Source of the DNA: Ferrovibrio terrae_A | Lineage (GTDB): Bacteria > Pseudomonadota > Alphaproteobacteria > Ferrovibrionales > Ferrovibrionaceae | Assembly (NCBI RefSeq): GCF_943372915.1 | Contig: NZ_CALSAN010000005.1 | Location: forward strand, 62,001-126,000 | DNA: 64,000 bases | Reading direction: 5' to 3' | In this document: in pieces, positions 51,092 through 59,311 of the stretch | Numbering within the stretch: position 1 is the first letter of the stretch | Layout of the letters: every line of letters starts with the position of its first letter | Notes under the pieces: model-generated | The model's database searches: none | Seen by the model: the letters and a program-made list of their open reading frames with translations, nothing else | What the model was told of the DNA's origin: nothing | Position numbers and translations under genes: made by a program

Positions 51092-51940
51092 ATGACGACG
51101 CCTGAAACAATCCGTTTACAGCGCAGTGAAGGCACCAGCTTCGCGCTGCAGCTCTATCCCGCCACCGATGGCGCGGCTGCCACGATCCTGATCCAGCCGG
51201 CGATGGGCGTGCAGGCCGGCTATTACACCCCGCTCGCCACGGCGCTTCGCGACGCCGGGCATAACGTGGCCGTCGCCGAACTGCGCGGCCATGAAGAAAG
51301 CGGCGGGCGCCGGCCGGGCCGCGATTACGATTTCGGCTATCACGAGATGCTGACCGAAGACTGGCCGCAGGCGATTACCGCGGTGAAGGCACGGTTTCCC
51401 GGCACGCCCTTCTATCTCTACGGCCATTCGCTCGGCGGCCAGGTCAGCAGCATCTATGCCGCCCATCATCCCGACCAGCTGGACGGCCTGATCCTCACGG
51501 CCGTCAGCTCGGTGCACTGGAAACTCTGGCCGCTGCCCTTCTGGCCCTACAGCCAGGCGGCGGTGCTGGCCGCCAAGCTGCTGGGGCATTTCCCGGGCGA
51601 GACATTCAAATTCGCCGGCCGCGAGGCGCGCAGCGTGATCGCCGACTGGGGCCGGCAGGCGCGTACCGGGCGCTTCTATTTCGGCAAGCCGCACAAGGTG
51701 GATCACGATGCCGTGCTGGCGACCATGACCCTGCCGGTGCTGGCGATCTCGCTGCAGGGCGATTTCTTCGCGCCCAAACATGCGCTGAACGACATCGTGC
51801 GGCGCTTCCCCAGGGCGGACGTCTCCCGCCATCATCTCGACCCGAAGGCGTTGGGCTTCGAGGGCATCGATCATTTCCGCTGGGTCCGCAAACCGCAGGT
51901 GGTGCTGCCCACCGTGCTGGACTGGCTGAAACGCCGGTGA
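51092..51940 (+). CDS. Alpha/beta hydrolase (COG4757-like)
   Basis: 282 residues. It has the opening strand ATILIQPAMGVQAGYYTPLA, the nucleophile elbow YGHSLGGQVSSIYAAHHP with Ser, VSSVHWKLWPLPFWPYSQAA, a C-terminal acid region (ISLQGDFFAPKHALND) and a closing His in GIDHFRWVRKP. This pattern is that of the COG4757 predicted alpha/beta hydrolases, for which no substrate is established. ATG 51092 is used; the frame is open back into the preceding gene's end but has no sensible start there. It follows the ferredoxin oxidoreductase by 88 bases in the same direction and may share its transcript. Confidence 0.87.
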   Translation: MTTPETIRLQRSEGTSFALQLYPATDGAAATILIQPAMGVQAGYYTPLATALRDAGHNVAVAELRGHEESGGRRPGRDYDFGYHEMLTEDWPQAITAVKARFPGTPFYLYGHSLGGQVSSIYAAHHPDQLDGLILTAVSSVHWKLWPLPFWPYSQAAVLAAKLLGHFPGETFKFAGREARSVIADWGRQARTGRFYFGKPHKVDHDAVLATMTLPVLAISLQGDFFAPKHALNDIVRRFPRADVSRHHLDPKALGFEGIDHFRWVRKPQVVLPTVLDWLKRR

Positions 51941-51980
51941 AGGCTTGCGGGGCGGGCGTGGATCAGCCAGAACCGTGCTC

Positions 51981-52469
51981 ATGCTGACGCTGAAACCGCT
52001 CTACACCCCGTATCTGGAAAGCCTGGCCGCCAATCCGGCGGCGGTTCTGGCCGAGCATCCGAACCATGCTGCGGTGATGGACCTCGCGGCCGAGGTGGCG
52101 ACCGCCACGCTCGATCTCTATGCGCAGACCGGCGCCACCGATCCCTGGCTGAGTTATTTCGCGCTGCGCGAAACCGACAATGCCCTGCTCGGCATCTGCA
52201 GCTTCAAGTCGCCGCCGGTGCAGGGCCTGATCGAAATCGCTTTTTTCACCTTCCCGGGGAACGAGGGCCAGGGCGTTGCCAGCGTGATGGCGCGCGAACT
52301 GCTGAAGATCGCCTTCAACGAATACGAGATTCAGGCCGTGCTGGCGCATACCCTGCCGGAGGAAAACGCCTCGACGGCGATCCTGCGCAGCCGGGGCTTT
52401 GCACTGATTGAGGCGGTGGACGATCCGGAGGATGGTCTGATCTGGCGCTGGGCGCTGGCGCGACCGTGA
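51981..52469 (+). CDS. GNAT-family N-acetyltransferase
   Basis: 162 residues. The central part has LLGICSFKSPPVQGLIEIAF, EGQGVASVMARELLKIAFNE (the acetyl-CoA-binding pyrophosphate loop of motif A) and EENASTAILRSRGFALIEAV, typical of RimJ/RimL-type members with ENxxSxxxLxxxGF. It transfers acetyl from acetyl-CoA to an unknown amine, perhaps a protein N-terminus. ATG 51981; GTG 51975 two codons earlier is also possible. It lies 40 bases after the alpha/beta hydrolase on the same strand. Confidence 0.88.
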   Translation: MLTLKPLYTPYLESLAANPAAVLAEHPNHAAVMDLAAEVATATLDLYAQTGATDPWLSYFALRETDNALLGICSFKSPPVQGLIEIAFFTFPGNEGQGVASVMARELLKIAFNEYEIQAVLAHTLPEENASTAILRSRGFALIEAVDDPEDGLIWRWALARP

Positions 52470-52497
52470 AGCGGTGGCTCGGCCAGTTGCGCAGTGG

Positions 52498-52968
52498 TTA
52501 CTGCGGGCGGCCTTCGAAATCCATGTCGAAAAGTTCCTGCGCCGACTTCAGGTAAAACACGGCGGCGGCGACAGAACCGGTTAATGGAAGTAGAAGGGTC
52601 TCAAGCCCCAGATCCCACGCTGAGATAGTCAATATGATCGCCAGCAGCGCATACCCCGAAGCTGCATATGCCATCAGCGATCTTATCCTGTAGCGCTCGA
52701 GCAGAATAAACACGGGGGCACCAAGAACGATCGTCAGCAAAATGCCGAGTGGCAGGGTGAAGATGGCGTAAAACAGCATGAGCCCTTGAGCCCGTACAAT
52801 GACCTCACCGGTCAGGCCATACAGGCTGTATGCTTCAATGAAGCTAAAAACGCTGCCAAGCATGACTGCGGAAAAGAGCGTGGCAGCAACACCACCAAGC
52901 ACAAAGCCCCCGCGAAATCGCCACAACAGCCGCATTGTCGAAGCGATACAGGACACGGCAGCCACCAT
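52498..52968 (-). CDS. Small membrane protein, four predicted helices
   Basis: 156 residues. Four hydrophobic stretches: FVLGGVAATLFSAVMLGSVF, GLMLFYAIFTLPLGILLTIV, LMAYAASGYALLAIILTISA and LLLPLTGSVAAAVFYLKS. The short C-terminal tail AQELFDMDFEGRPQ is acidic. It matches no family I recognise. Base composition is slightly less GC-rich than its neighbours (for example ATGACCTCACCGGTC, TACAGGCTGTATGCTTC on the other strand). ATG 52968 overlaps the stop of the secreted-protein gene upstream (TGATG). Last gene of the run that starts at the N-formylglutamate amidohydrolase. Confidence 0.7.
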   Translation of the reverse strand: MVAAVSCIASTMRLLWRFRGGFVLGGVAATLFSAVMLGSVFSFIEAYSLYGLTGEVIVRAQGLMLFYAIFTLPLGILLTIVLGAPVFILLERYRIRSLMAYAASGYALLAIILTISAWDLGLETLLLPLTGSVAAAVFYLKSAQELFDMDFEGRPQ

Positions 52969-53357
52969 CACCGCCCCTCGTAACACTTCACACGTGTGAC
53001 TTCGCCGCTGTCGGTCTCGGTGCTTTTCTCGCGGTAGATTTCCATAGTGCCGCGATTCTTCAGGCGGCATTCGCCGACCGGAAACCAGCTGGATTTCACC
53101 TGCACGATGATGAACTCGTTCGGGCCCAGCCGGTCGGGCGCGCAATAGCGGTTCACCTCGCGGGGCTTGGCGATCACGGTGGAATTGACGCGGCCTTCGC
53201 GACGAATGCCGATCGGCCAGTTGTATTCGGTGAGGTTGGCGATCGAAACGCAGGCCTGCGCATCATCGGTGACCGGGCGCTGCGGCTGCGCCGCTGCGTC
53301 AGCGATCAGAAGCAGCGCGGCCAGGCCTGCGATACCGCCGGCAAGGCCGCTGCGCAT
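52968..53357 (-). CDS. Secreted small protein, unknown function
   Basis: 129 residues. A signal peptide (LAGGIAGLAALLLIADAAA) ends near AAA-QPQ. The mature part has two or three cysteines (QACVSIANLTEYNW, NRYCAPDRLGPNE, GECRLKNRGTMEI, VKCYEGR), which suggest disulfides. The sequence is strand-rich and Arg-heavy, with no known motif. ATG 53357 lies two bases after the GapR stop, so it belongs to the gapR transcript. Possibly a periplasmic protein; I cannot assign a function. Confidence 0.75.
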   Translation of the reverse strand: MRSGLAGGIAGLAALLLIADAAAQPQRPVTDDAQACVSIANLTEYNWPIGIRREGRVNSTVIAKPREVNRYCAPDRLGPNEFIIVQVKSSWFPVGECRLKNRGTMEIYREKSTETDSGEVTRVKCYEGR

Positions 53358-53359
53358 GC

Positions 53360-53644
53360 TTACTCCGCCGCCGCTTCGTCGGCGCCGCGGCTGTCGGTCA
53401 TGCCCAGCGCATCCATATAGACCTGCAGCAGCGTCTCCTGCTCGTCCAGCTCGGCCTTGTCCATCTTGCGCAGACGGATCACCTGGCGAAGGATCTTCAC
53501 GTCGAAACCATGCGCCTTGGCCTCGGCATAGACTTCCTTGATGTCGTCGGCCAGCGCCTTCTTCTCTTCTTCCAGACGCTCGATGCGGGCGACCAGCTGG
53601 TTGAGCTGATCGGTCGAGAAATTGCCGGACTTGAGTTTGGCCAT
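53360..53644 (-). CDS. gapR: GapR-family nucleoid-associated protein (DUF2312)
   Basis: 94 residues. DUF2312/UPF0335 proteins include Caulobacter GapR, a dimer of dimers that clamps overtwisted DNA ahead of polymerases and helps topoisomerases during replication. The whole chain matches: FSTDQLNQLVARIERLEEEK, KALADDIKEVYAEAKAHGFD, VKILRQVIRLRKMDKAELDE and LQVYMDALG, with an acidic tail. ATG 53644 (MAKLKSGNF). Upstream, in the gap to the DUF1244 gene, is a consensus DnaA box. It is followed by two small envelope genes on the same transcript. Confidence 0.93.
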   Translation of the reverse strand: MAKLKSGNFSTDQLNQLVARIERLEEEKKALADDIKEVYAEAKAHGFDVKILRQVIRLRKMDKAELDEQETLLQVYMDALGMTDSRGADEAAAE

Positions 53645-53744
53645 GGGCGGCGACCTTTGCAAAACAGAATGAAAGACTGGGGTTGGCGCGGATTATAGCC
53701 AGCACGGCCGGCGCGCCTATGCCCCAAGCTCCCCTCGTCCACAC

Positions 53745-53775
53745 TTATCCACAGGAATGCGCCTGCTGTGGAAAT
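53745..53775. promoter_or_regulatory. DnaA box with a second inverted near-match upstream of gapR
   Basis: TTATCCACA at 53745-53753 is the consensus DnaA box. TGTGGAAAT at 53767-53775 reads ATTTCCACA on the other strand, one or two bases from consensus. A further partial GTCCACA is at 53737. The pair straddles the gap between DUF1244 and gapR and could couple gapR expression to DnaA. Confidence 0.5.
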
Positions 53776-54090
53776 CTAGTGTTTGTGGGTTTTCTGCGAC
53801 TCGGCGAAGGCCTTCTGCTGCTCGGGCGAGGCTTCCTTCTGGTATTTCGCCTGCCAGTCGGCATAGGGCATGCCATAGACGATCTCGCGCGCCGCCATCT
53901 TCTCGATGGCGATGCCCTTGTCCTTCGCCGCATCCTGGTACCAGTTCGACAGGCAGTTGCGGCAGAAGCCGGCCAGATTCATCAGGTCGATATTCTGCAC
54001 ATCGGTGCGCGTGCGCAGATGCTCGAGCAGCCGGCGGAAGGCGGCGGCCTCGAGCTCTACCTGCGTCTTGTCGTCGATCGGGTCGGCCAT
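53776..54090 (-). CDS. DUF1244-family protein
   Basis: 104 residues. The DUF1244 pattern is unmistakable: LEAAAFRRLLEHLRTRTDVQ, NIDLMNLAGFCRNCLSNWYQ with the CxxC, AAREIVYGMPYADWQAKYQK and a charged C-terminus ending KTHKH. Such proteins are short, cytosolic and found chiefly in alpha- and gammaproteobacteria; biochemical function is not established, but the conserved FCRNCL suggests a metal site. It follows ybdK by nine bases and precedes gapR. Confidence 0.92.
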   Translation of the reverse strand: MADPIDDKTQVELEAAAFRRLLEHLRTRTDVQNIDLMNLAGFCRNCLSNWYQDAAKDKGIAIEKMAAREIVYGMPYADWQAKYQKEASPEQQKAFAESQKTHKH

Positions 54091-54099
54091 CTCTGCCTC

Positions 54100-55236
54100 C
54101 TAGTCTGGGATCTGGAAATTCACGGTCTCGGCGATCAGCCAGTCGACCACGGCGCGCAATGCCGCCGCCTTGTCCATGCCAGCATGTAGCGCGTCGCGGT
54201 AGACTTGCAACTGCCGTTGCGCCGAAGTGCCGCGCGAAAGGATGCCGCGCGCCCGCTCCACCTCGGCCAGGCAGCCGAGCGCCACCGCCTCCTCGCGCAC
54301 CAGGTCGATCAACTCGTCCAGCAGGGCGCCATAGGGCACCGCCTGGCCCTTGCCGAAATCGACCAGATTGCCCGCGACGCCATAGCGCTGGGCCAGCCAG
54401 CGGTTCTCGTCGATCAGCGTGTTGGCATAGATGCGCCAGCGCTGGTTCTTCTGTTTCAGGCGCAGGAGTGCTGCGAGCAGGCAGCGGAACAAGGCGGCGA
54501 TGCTGATGCCGTCATCCAGCCGGGTGCAGACATCGGTGATGCGCAGCTCCAGCGTGGGATAGCGCGCCGACGGGCGGATGTCCCACCACAGCTTGGTCGC
54601 ATCCTCGATCAGGCCGGCCTGCATCAGGCGGTTCACCAGCCGCTGGTATTCGCCCCAGGTTTCCAGGCGCTCGGGCAATCCGGTGCGCGGCAGGCTGTCG
54701 AATACCGAGAGGCGATAGGATTGCAGGCCGGTTTCCTCGCCCTGCCAGAAGGGCGAGGAGGCCGACAGCGCCAGCAGATGCGGCAGGAAATAGCTGACCT
54801 GATTCATCAGGTCGATGCGCAGGTCTTCATCGGCAATGCCGACATGCACATGCAGGCCGCAGATGATCAGCCGCCGCGCCACGCCGGCCAGGTCATGGGC
54901 CAGGCGGTCATACCGCGCACGGTCGGTGTGTTTCTGCTCGCTCCATTTGGCAAATGGATGTGTGGACGCGGCAATCGGCGCCAGATTGTGCTTAGCCGCC
55001 ACTTCCGCGATGGCAGACCGCAGGCGCACCAGATCGGCGCGCGCCTCGCCCATGTCGCGGCAGACCTTGGTGACGATCTCGATCTGGCATTTGAGGAATT
55101 CGGGATTGATCTGGCCGCCGGCCAGTGCCTCGCATTCCTCCAGCAGGGCCGCCGGCGGTTCGACCGCCAGCACGCCGCTGCCGCGCTCGACCAGCAGATG
55201 CTCTTCCTCGATACCGATGGTGAAATCTTCAGCCAT
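54100..55236 (-). CDS. ybdK: Carboxylate-amine ligase, glutamate-cysteine ligase family 2 (YbdK)
   Basis: 378 residues of the glutamate-cysteine ligase-like ATP-grasp-related fold. It starts DFTIGIEEEHLLVERGSGVL with the metal-binding Glu cluster GIEEEH, and has CGLHVHVGIADEDLRIDLMN, EYQRLVNRLMQAGLIEDATK, and the LELRITDVCTRLDDGISIAA segment. E. coli YbdK has weak gamma-glutamylcysteine synthetase activity; the physiological substrate is uncertain. It is three bases after the N-formylglutamate amidohydrolase stop. The pairing suggests a role in glutamate or gamma-glutamyl metabolism (inference). Confidence 0.93.
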   Translation of the reverse strand: MAEDFTIGIEEEHLLVERGSGVLAVEPPAALLEECEALAGGQINPEFLKCQIEIVTKVCRDMGEARADLVRLRSAIAEVAAKHNLAPIAASTHPFAKWSEQKHTDRARYDRLAHDLAGVARRLIICGLHVHVGIADEDLRIDLMNQVSYFLPHLLALSASSPFWQGEETGLQSYRLSVFDSLPRTGLPERLETWGEYQRLVNRLMQAGLIEDATKLWWDIRPSARYPTLELRITDVCTRLDDGISIAALFRCLLAALLRLKQKNQRWRIYANTLIDENRWLAQRYGVAGNLVDFGKGQAVPYGALLDELIDLVREEAVALGCLAEVERARGILSRGTSAQRQLQVYRDALHAGMDKAAALRAVVDWLIAETVNFQIPD

Positions 55237-55239
55237 GCA

Positions 55240-56028
55240 TCACGCGGCGCTGGCGCTGGGGGCCAGAATGCCGGCCTCGGTGAGCATGCGGCGGAAGCAG
55301 CGTTCCAGCCGTTCGGCCCATTGCGCGATGCCGGCCTCGGTGGCGACCAGATCCTGCCGCACCTCGATCATCACATGATGCAGGCCCCTGTTCTGGCCAT
55401 GCTCGAAGATCGAATAGCCGGAATGGTCGCGGCCGCTATAGGGCAGGTTGTCGCCCACCAGCAGGTCGCCCTCGTCGCGCAGGGCCTGCAGCAGCGGCTG
55501 GGCCAGCCGGCCGTCGCGGTCCCAGACCACGCCGATATGCCAGGGCCGCGGCTCCTCGCGGGCACGCAAACGCGGCGTGAAACTGTGGATGGAGAGCAAG
55601 GCCGGCTGCGCGCTGCGCTGGCGCGCGGTATCCAGCGTGTCGGCGATGGCGGCATGATAGGGCCGGAAATAGCGTGCCATGCGGCGTTCGCGCTCCTCGT
55701 CGCTCAGGTCGCGGTTGCCCGGCACTACCGTGCCGTCGCTGACCTCGCAGATGAGCGTCGGATCGTCGGGCCGGCGGTTGCAGTCGATCACCAGCCGCGA
55801 CACGCCCGACAGCACCGCCGGCGCATCCAGTGCGCGCGCCAGCCGCTCGGTGATCGCCGCGGTGCCGGGGTCCCAGCCGATATGGCGCAGCAGTTCGTCG
55901 TCGGGCAGGCCGAGATTGCGCAGGGCCGGCGGCACGATGCGGCTGGCATGGTCGCAGATCAGCACCGCCGGCGCGCGGCCCTGCGGATTGAGGACACGGA
56001 AACTCGGGGGTTCGGCGGCTTCGGTCAT
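55240..56028 (-). CDS. N-formylglutamate amidohydrolase family protein
   Basis: 262 residues. The family hydrolyses N-formylglutamate to glutamate and formate in histidine breakdown, with zinc. Segments: PAVLICDHASRIVPPALRNL, DPGTAAITERLARALDAPAV, LVIDCNRRPDDPTLICEVSD, LLSIHSFTPRLRAREEPRPW, and VMIEVRQDLVATEAGIAQW. The HSF and IEVRQD motifs are those of the HutG family. There are no hut genes nearby, so the natural substrate is doubtful. First gene of the run ending at 52498. Confidence 0.9.
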   Translation of the reverse strand: MTEAAEPPSFRVLNPQGRAPAVLICDHASRIVPPALRNLGLPDDELLRHIGWDPGTAAITERLARALDAPAVLSGVSRLVIDCNRRPDDPTLICEVSDGTVVPGNRDLSDEERERRMARYFRPYHAAIADTLDTARQRSAQPALLSIHSFTPRLRAREEPRPWHIGVVWDRDGRLAQPLLQALRDEGDLLVGDNLPYSGRDHSGYSIFEHGQNRGLHHVMIEVRQDLVATEAGIAQWAERLERCFRRMLTEAGILAPSASAA

Positions 56029-56132
56029 GAATCGGCGGGTTCGGATATGAAACAGCCGGCGGAACCGGTGCGGAAATCGGGGTGGCAGGTTTGCATAACC
56101 AAGGCAGGCTGCACTAAGGTTGCGGCGACATT

Positions 56133-57425
56133 TTGACCAATCATAACCGAAACGAAGCCGTGCTGCACCATATCGCCATTGTTGGCAGCGGTCCTTCCGG
56201 GCTGTTCTGCGCCGATGCCCTGCTCCGCCAGAAGCCGGAGCTGAAAATCGATGTCTTCGACCGCCTGCCGACGCCCTACGGGCTGGTGCGCTTTGGCGTC
56301 GCGCCCGACCACCAGGGCACCAAGGCGGTGACCCGGCAGTTCGACCGCCTGTTCGCCGGCGGCAATGTGCGCTTCCTCGGCCATGTCCAGGTCGGCACCG
56401 ACCTGCCGCTGGCCGACCTGCGCAATCATTACGATGCCGTGGTGCTGGCGCTGGGTGCCCATGCCGACCGGCCGCTGGGCATTCCCGGTGAGAACCTGCC
56501 CGGCCGCTATGGCTCGATGGCCTTTGTCGGCTGGTACAACGGCCATCCGGATTTCCGCAATCTGGAGCCTTTGCTCGACAGGCCGGGCGCCGCCGTGATC
56601 GGCATGGGCAATGTCGCTATCGACATCGTGCGCGTGCTGGGCAAGACCAAGGCCGAAATGGCGAGCAGCGATCTCACCGCCCATGCCGCCGCCATGATCG
56701 CCGCCGCACCGCTGACCGATCTCTACATTCTCGGTCGCCGCGGCCCGGTGGAGGCGAGTTTCACCAGTGCCGAACTGGCCGAGCTGGGCCGGCTGGAGCG
56801 CGTGCGCCCGATCGTTCACAAGGCCGACCTGCCTGACACTCTGCCGGCGGGTCTCGACCCCAACGAGGCGCGGGTGAAGGACAAGAACCTGTCGATCCTG
56901 CATGAGTTCGCCGCACGCGAAGATGACAAGCCGATCCGGCTGCATTTCCTGTTCAACGCCATCCCCGAAGCCATCACCGGCAGCAGCCGCGTTGAAGGCC
57001 TGAAGATCAAGAACGGCCCGACGCTCGATGTCGGCACCGTCATCAGCGCCATTGGTTATCGCACGGCGGCCGATGGCGACCTGCCGCAGAGCGATGAACG
57101 CGGCGTGATCGCCAATACCGATGGCCGCATCGCACCGGGCCTCTATGTGGTCGGCTGGGCCAAGCGCGGCCCGTCAGGCACCATCCCGACCAACCGCGCA
57201 GAAGCCAAAACCGTGGCCGATCTGCTGCTCGCCGATTACGCCACCGACACCACGCCGGCCAAGGAGGGCTCGGCCGCGCTGGATGCCTGGCTGCAAAGCC
57301 GTGGCGTCAACGTGATGGACTGGGCCTGCTGGAAGCGTATCGAGGCGGCGGAAACAACCGCCGCGACACCGGGCAGCCCGCGTGCCAAACTGGCCGCCTG
57401 GGAAGACCTGCGGAAGCATCGCTAG
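56133..57425 (+). CDS. FAD-dependent oxidoreductase, ferredoxin/adrenodoxin-NADP reductase type
   Basis: 430 residues of the glutamate-synthase-beta/adrenodoxin-reductase fold, which moves electrons between NADPH and ferredoxin. N-terminal FAD site HIAIVGSGPSGLFCADALLR is near residues 12-31, the family mark PTPYGLVRFGVAPDHQGTKA follows, then GMGNVAIDIVRVLGKTKAEM with the NADP-binding loop, LGRRGPVEASFTSAELAELG, and GWAKRGPSGTIPTNRAEAKT. The start is a TTG at 56133 or a GTG at 56160; the latter trims nine residues before the FAD motif. The GST gene begins one base after its stop. Confidence 0.9.
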   Translation: MTNHNRNEAVLHHIAIVGSGPSGLFCADALLRQKPELKIDVFDRLPTPYGLVRFGVAPDHQGTKAVTRQFDRLFAGGNVRFLGHVQVGTDLPLADLRNHYDAVVLALGAHADRPLGIPGENLPGRYGSMAFVGWYNGHPDFRNLEPLLDRPGAAVIGMGNVAIDIVRVLGKTKAEMASSDLTAHAAAMIAAAPLTDLYILGRRGPVEASFTSAELAELGRLERVRPIVHKADLPDTLPAGLDPNEARVKDKNLSILHEFAAREDDKPIRLHFLFNAIPEAITGSSRVEGLKIKNGPTLDVGTVISAIGYRTAADGDLPQSDERGVIANTDGRIAPGLYVVGWAKRGPSGTIPTNRAEAKTVADLLLADYATDTTPAKEGSAALDAWLQSRGVNVMDWACWKRIEAAETTAATPGSPRAKLAAWEDLRKHR

Positions 57426-57426
57426 C

Positions 57427-58074
57427 ATGAAGCTCTACAACAACGACGGATCGCCTTTCGCTGCCCGGGTGCGCATGCTGCTGCGTGCCAAAGGCGGCGC
57501 GCAGATCGAACTGGTGAAGCCGCCGAAGGATTTCCGCAGCATCGCGCCGATCGGCAAGATCCCGGCCCTGTTACTGGATGACGGCACGCTGCTGCCGGAA
57601 TCGGAAGTGATCTGCGGCTATCTCGATACCGTGCTGGGCGGCCCGTCGCTGTATCTCGACACGCCGCAAGCGCGCGCCCGGGTCACCCTGATGGTGCGGC
57701 TGTCCGATCTCTATCTGGCACCGCCGCTGCATGATTTCTTCGTGCTGCTGTTCACCGATCCGGGCAATCGCGAGGCGCTTGAGGCCCTGACCCCGGCTTT
57801 CGCGCGCGGGCTGAAATTCCTCGACATCTATGTGGCGAAGGATGGCTGCGCCGCCGAAGCGCGGTTCAGCCAGGCCGATTGCGCGCTCAGCCCCATGCTG
57901 TTCTACGTCGATGAGGTGCTGCCCGGCCTGATCGGTCAGACCCTGCTGGAAAAACGACCGATGCTCAGCGCCTACTGGCAGCGCATCAAGGCGCATCCGG
58001 TTGCAGCCCCGGTGCTGGATGAAGTCCGCACCAGCTGGCGGTCCTACCAGCAGAAACTCCAGGCGACGCAGTGA
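57427..58074 (+). CDS. Glutathione S-transferase family protein
   Basis: 215 residues, cytosolic. The thioredoxin-like N-terminal domain is MKLYNNDGSPFAARVRMLLR, KIPALLLDDGTLLPESEVIC with the Pro-Ala-Leu and ES glutathione-contact motifs; the helical C-terminal domain has FSQADCALSPMLFYVDEVLP, containing the N-capping SxADxxL signature. The catalytic Ser/Cys near the N-terminus is not typical (NDGSPFAARV has Ser9), so class is unclear. It starts one base after the reductase stop and its own stop overlaps the GTG of the following MFS gene (GTGA). Confidence 0.88.
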   Translation: MKLYNNDGSPFAARVRMLLRAKGGAQIELVKPPKDFRSIAPIGKIPALLLDDGTLLPESEVICGYLDTVLGGPSLYLDTPQARARVTLMVRLSDLYLAPPLHDFFVLLFTDPGNREALEALTPAFARGLKFLDIYVAKDGCAAEARFSQADCALSPMLFYVDEVLPGLIGQTLLEKRPMLSAYWQRIKAHPVAAPVLDEVRTSWRSYQQKLQATQ

Positions 58075-59285
58075 GCGATCCGGCCAGCCCGCCGACCCTG
58101 CCGGTCTGGCCGGTGCTGGCAGCCACCACCGGTACGCAGTCGGTCACCACATTATGCGCGCTGGCATTATCGGCCGTGGCGCCGAAAGCCGCTGCCGAAC
58201 TGGGCACCGGACCCGGCCTCGCCGGCTATCAGGTGAGCCTCGTATACGCCGGCGCCGTCGTCACCTCACTGATCGGTGGCGGCTTTGTGCGTCGTCTTGG
58301 TGCCGGGCGCACCAGCCAGATGGCGCTGTGGCTCGCCGCTTTCGGCTGCCTGATCTCGGCCTGGGGCACACTGCAGACCCTGGTCCTGGGTGCCCTGGTG
58401 ATCGGCCTGGGCTATGGCTGCACCAATCCAGCGGCGTCGCATCTGCTGTCGCGCACGCGCAGCGGCGCGCATATGAACCTGATCTTCTCGATCAAGCAAT
58501 GCGGCGTGCCGATTGGCGGCATGCTGGCCGGCCTGCTGATCCCGCCGATCACGCTGGCGTTCAACTGGCAGATGGGACTGGCCTTCTGTGCCCTGCTCGG
58601 CTTTGGCCTCAGCCTGCTGCTGCAGCGCGCGCGACAGGCATGGGATGTCGACCGGCTGCCTGATGCGCCGCTGCTGCTCTCGCCGCTGGCGGGCCTGCAC
58701 GTGGTATGGCGGCATCCGATCCTGCGCTGGCTGGCCTTGTGTTCGTTTGCCTATTCCGCCGTGCAGCTCAGCCTGACCGGCCTGCTGGTCACCTATCTGG
58801 TGACCGAAGTGGGACTGCATCTGGTGCTGGCCGGCACCTTGCTGGCGCTGGCGCAGACCGCCGGCGCATTCGGCCGCCTCGCCTGGGGCTGGCTCGCCGA
58901 CCGCCTGAAATCCGGATCGAAGGTGCTGATCCTGAATGGCGTGGTGGCGATGCTGGCTGCGATTCTCACGGCATTGATTGATGCAAGCTGGCCGCTCAGC
59001 CTGACCGGTGCCACCGTGATGCTGTTCGGCTTCTGCGCCATCGGCTGGAACGGTGTGTTCATGGCGGTGATCGCCCGTCAGGCGCCACCGCAAAGCATCG
59101 GCCTGGCCACCGGCGCCACGCTCAGCATCACTTTTGCCGGCGTGGTGATCGGCCCATCCAGCTTCGCCTTCATGCATGACGCGCTGGGCCTGAGCTACGC
59201 CGATGGCTATCTGCTGATGGCCTTTGTCACCCTGATCGGTGCGCTGTGCATGGTGATCGCGCGTCGTGGCATTCCGGCGCGCTGA
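58071..59285 (+). CDS. MFS transporter
   Basis: 404 residues with about twelve hydrophobic segments. Major facilitator motif GGGFVRRLGAGRTSQMALWL lies after helix 2, and the second-half repeat RLAWGWLADRLKSGSKVLIL is the matching loop. The substrate is unknown; the YNFxxPIGGM-like region IKQCGVPIGGMLAGLLIPPI is seen in CynX-type and other small-anion permeases, but that is not enough to assign it. GTG 58071 overlaps the GST stop. A GGCGTC/GACGCC hairpin at 59295-59311 separates it from the convergent TonB-like gene. Confidence 0.9.
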   Translation: MSDPASPPTLPVWPVLAATTGTQSVTTLCALALSAVAPKAAAELGTGPGLAGYQVSLVYAGAVVTSLIGGGFVRRLGAGRTSQMALWLAAFGCLISAWGTLQTLVLGALVIGLGYGCTNPAASHLLSRTRSGAHMNLIFSIKQCGVPIGGMLAGLLIPPITLAFNWQMGLAFCALLGFGLSLLLQRARQAWDVDRLPDAPLLLSPLAGLHVVWRHPILRWLALCSFAYSAVQLSLTGLLVTYLVTEVGLHLVLAGTLLALAQTAGAFGRLAWGWLADRLKSGSKVLILNGVVAMLAAILTALIDASWPLSLTGATVMLFGFCAIGWNGVFMAVIARQAPPQSIGLATGATLSITFAGVVIGPSSFAFMHDALGLSYADGYLLMAFVTLIGALCMVIARRGIPAR

Positions 59286-59294
59286 CGCGCTATG

Positions 59295-59311
59295 GGCGTC
59301 ATTCCGACGCC
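59295..59311. terminator. Possible shared terminator hairpin between MFS and TonB-like genes
   Basis: GGCGTC and GACGCC, 5-base loop, between convergent genes. No T tract on either side, so weak. Confidence 0.3.

Noticed and set aside
53737..53775. Replication origin at the DnaA boxes
   Set aside because: Only one perfect box and one near-match, no AT-rich unwinding element and no dnaA, hemE, rho or parAB genes nearby.
54205..56136. 643-codon plus-strand frame opposite ybdK and the amidohydrolase gene
   Set aside because: Antisense shadow of two well-supported genes.
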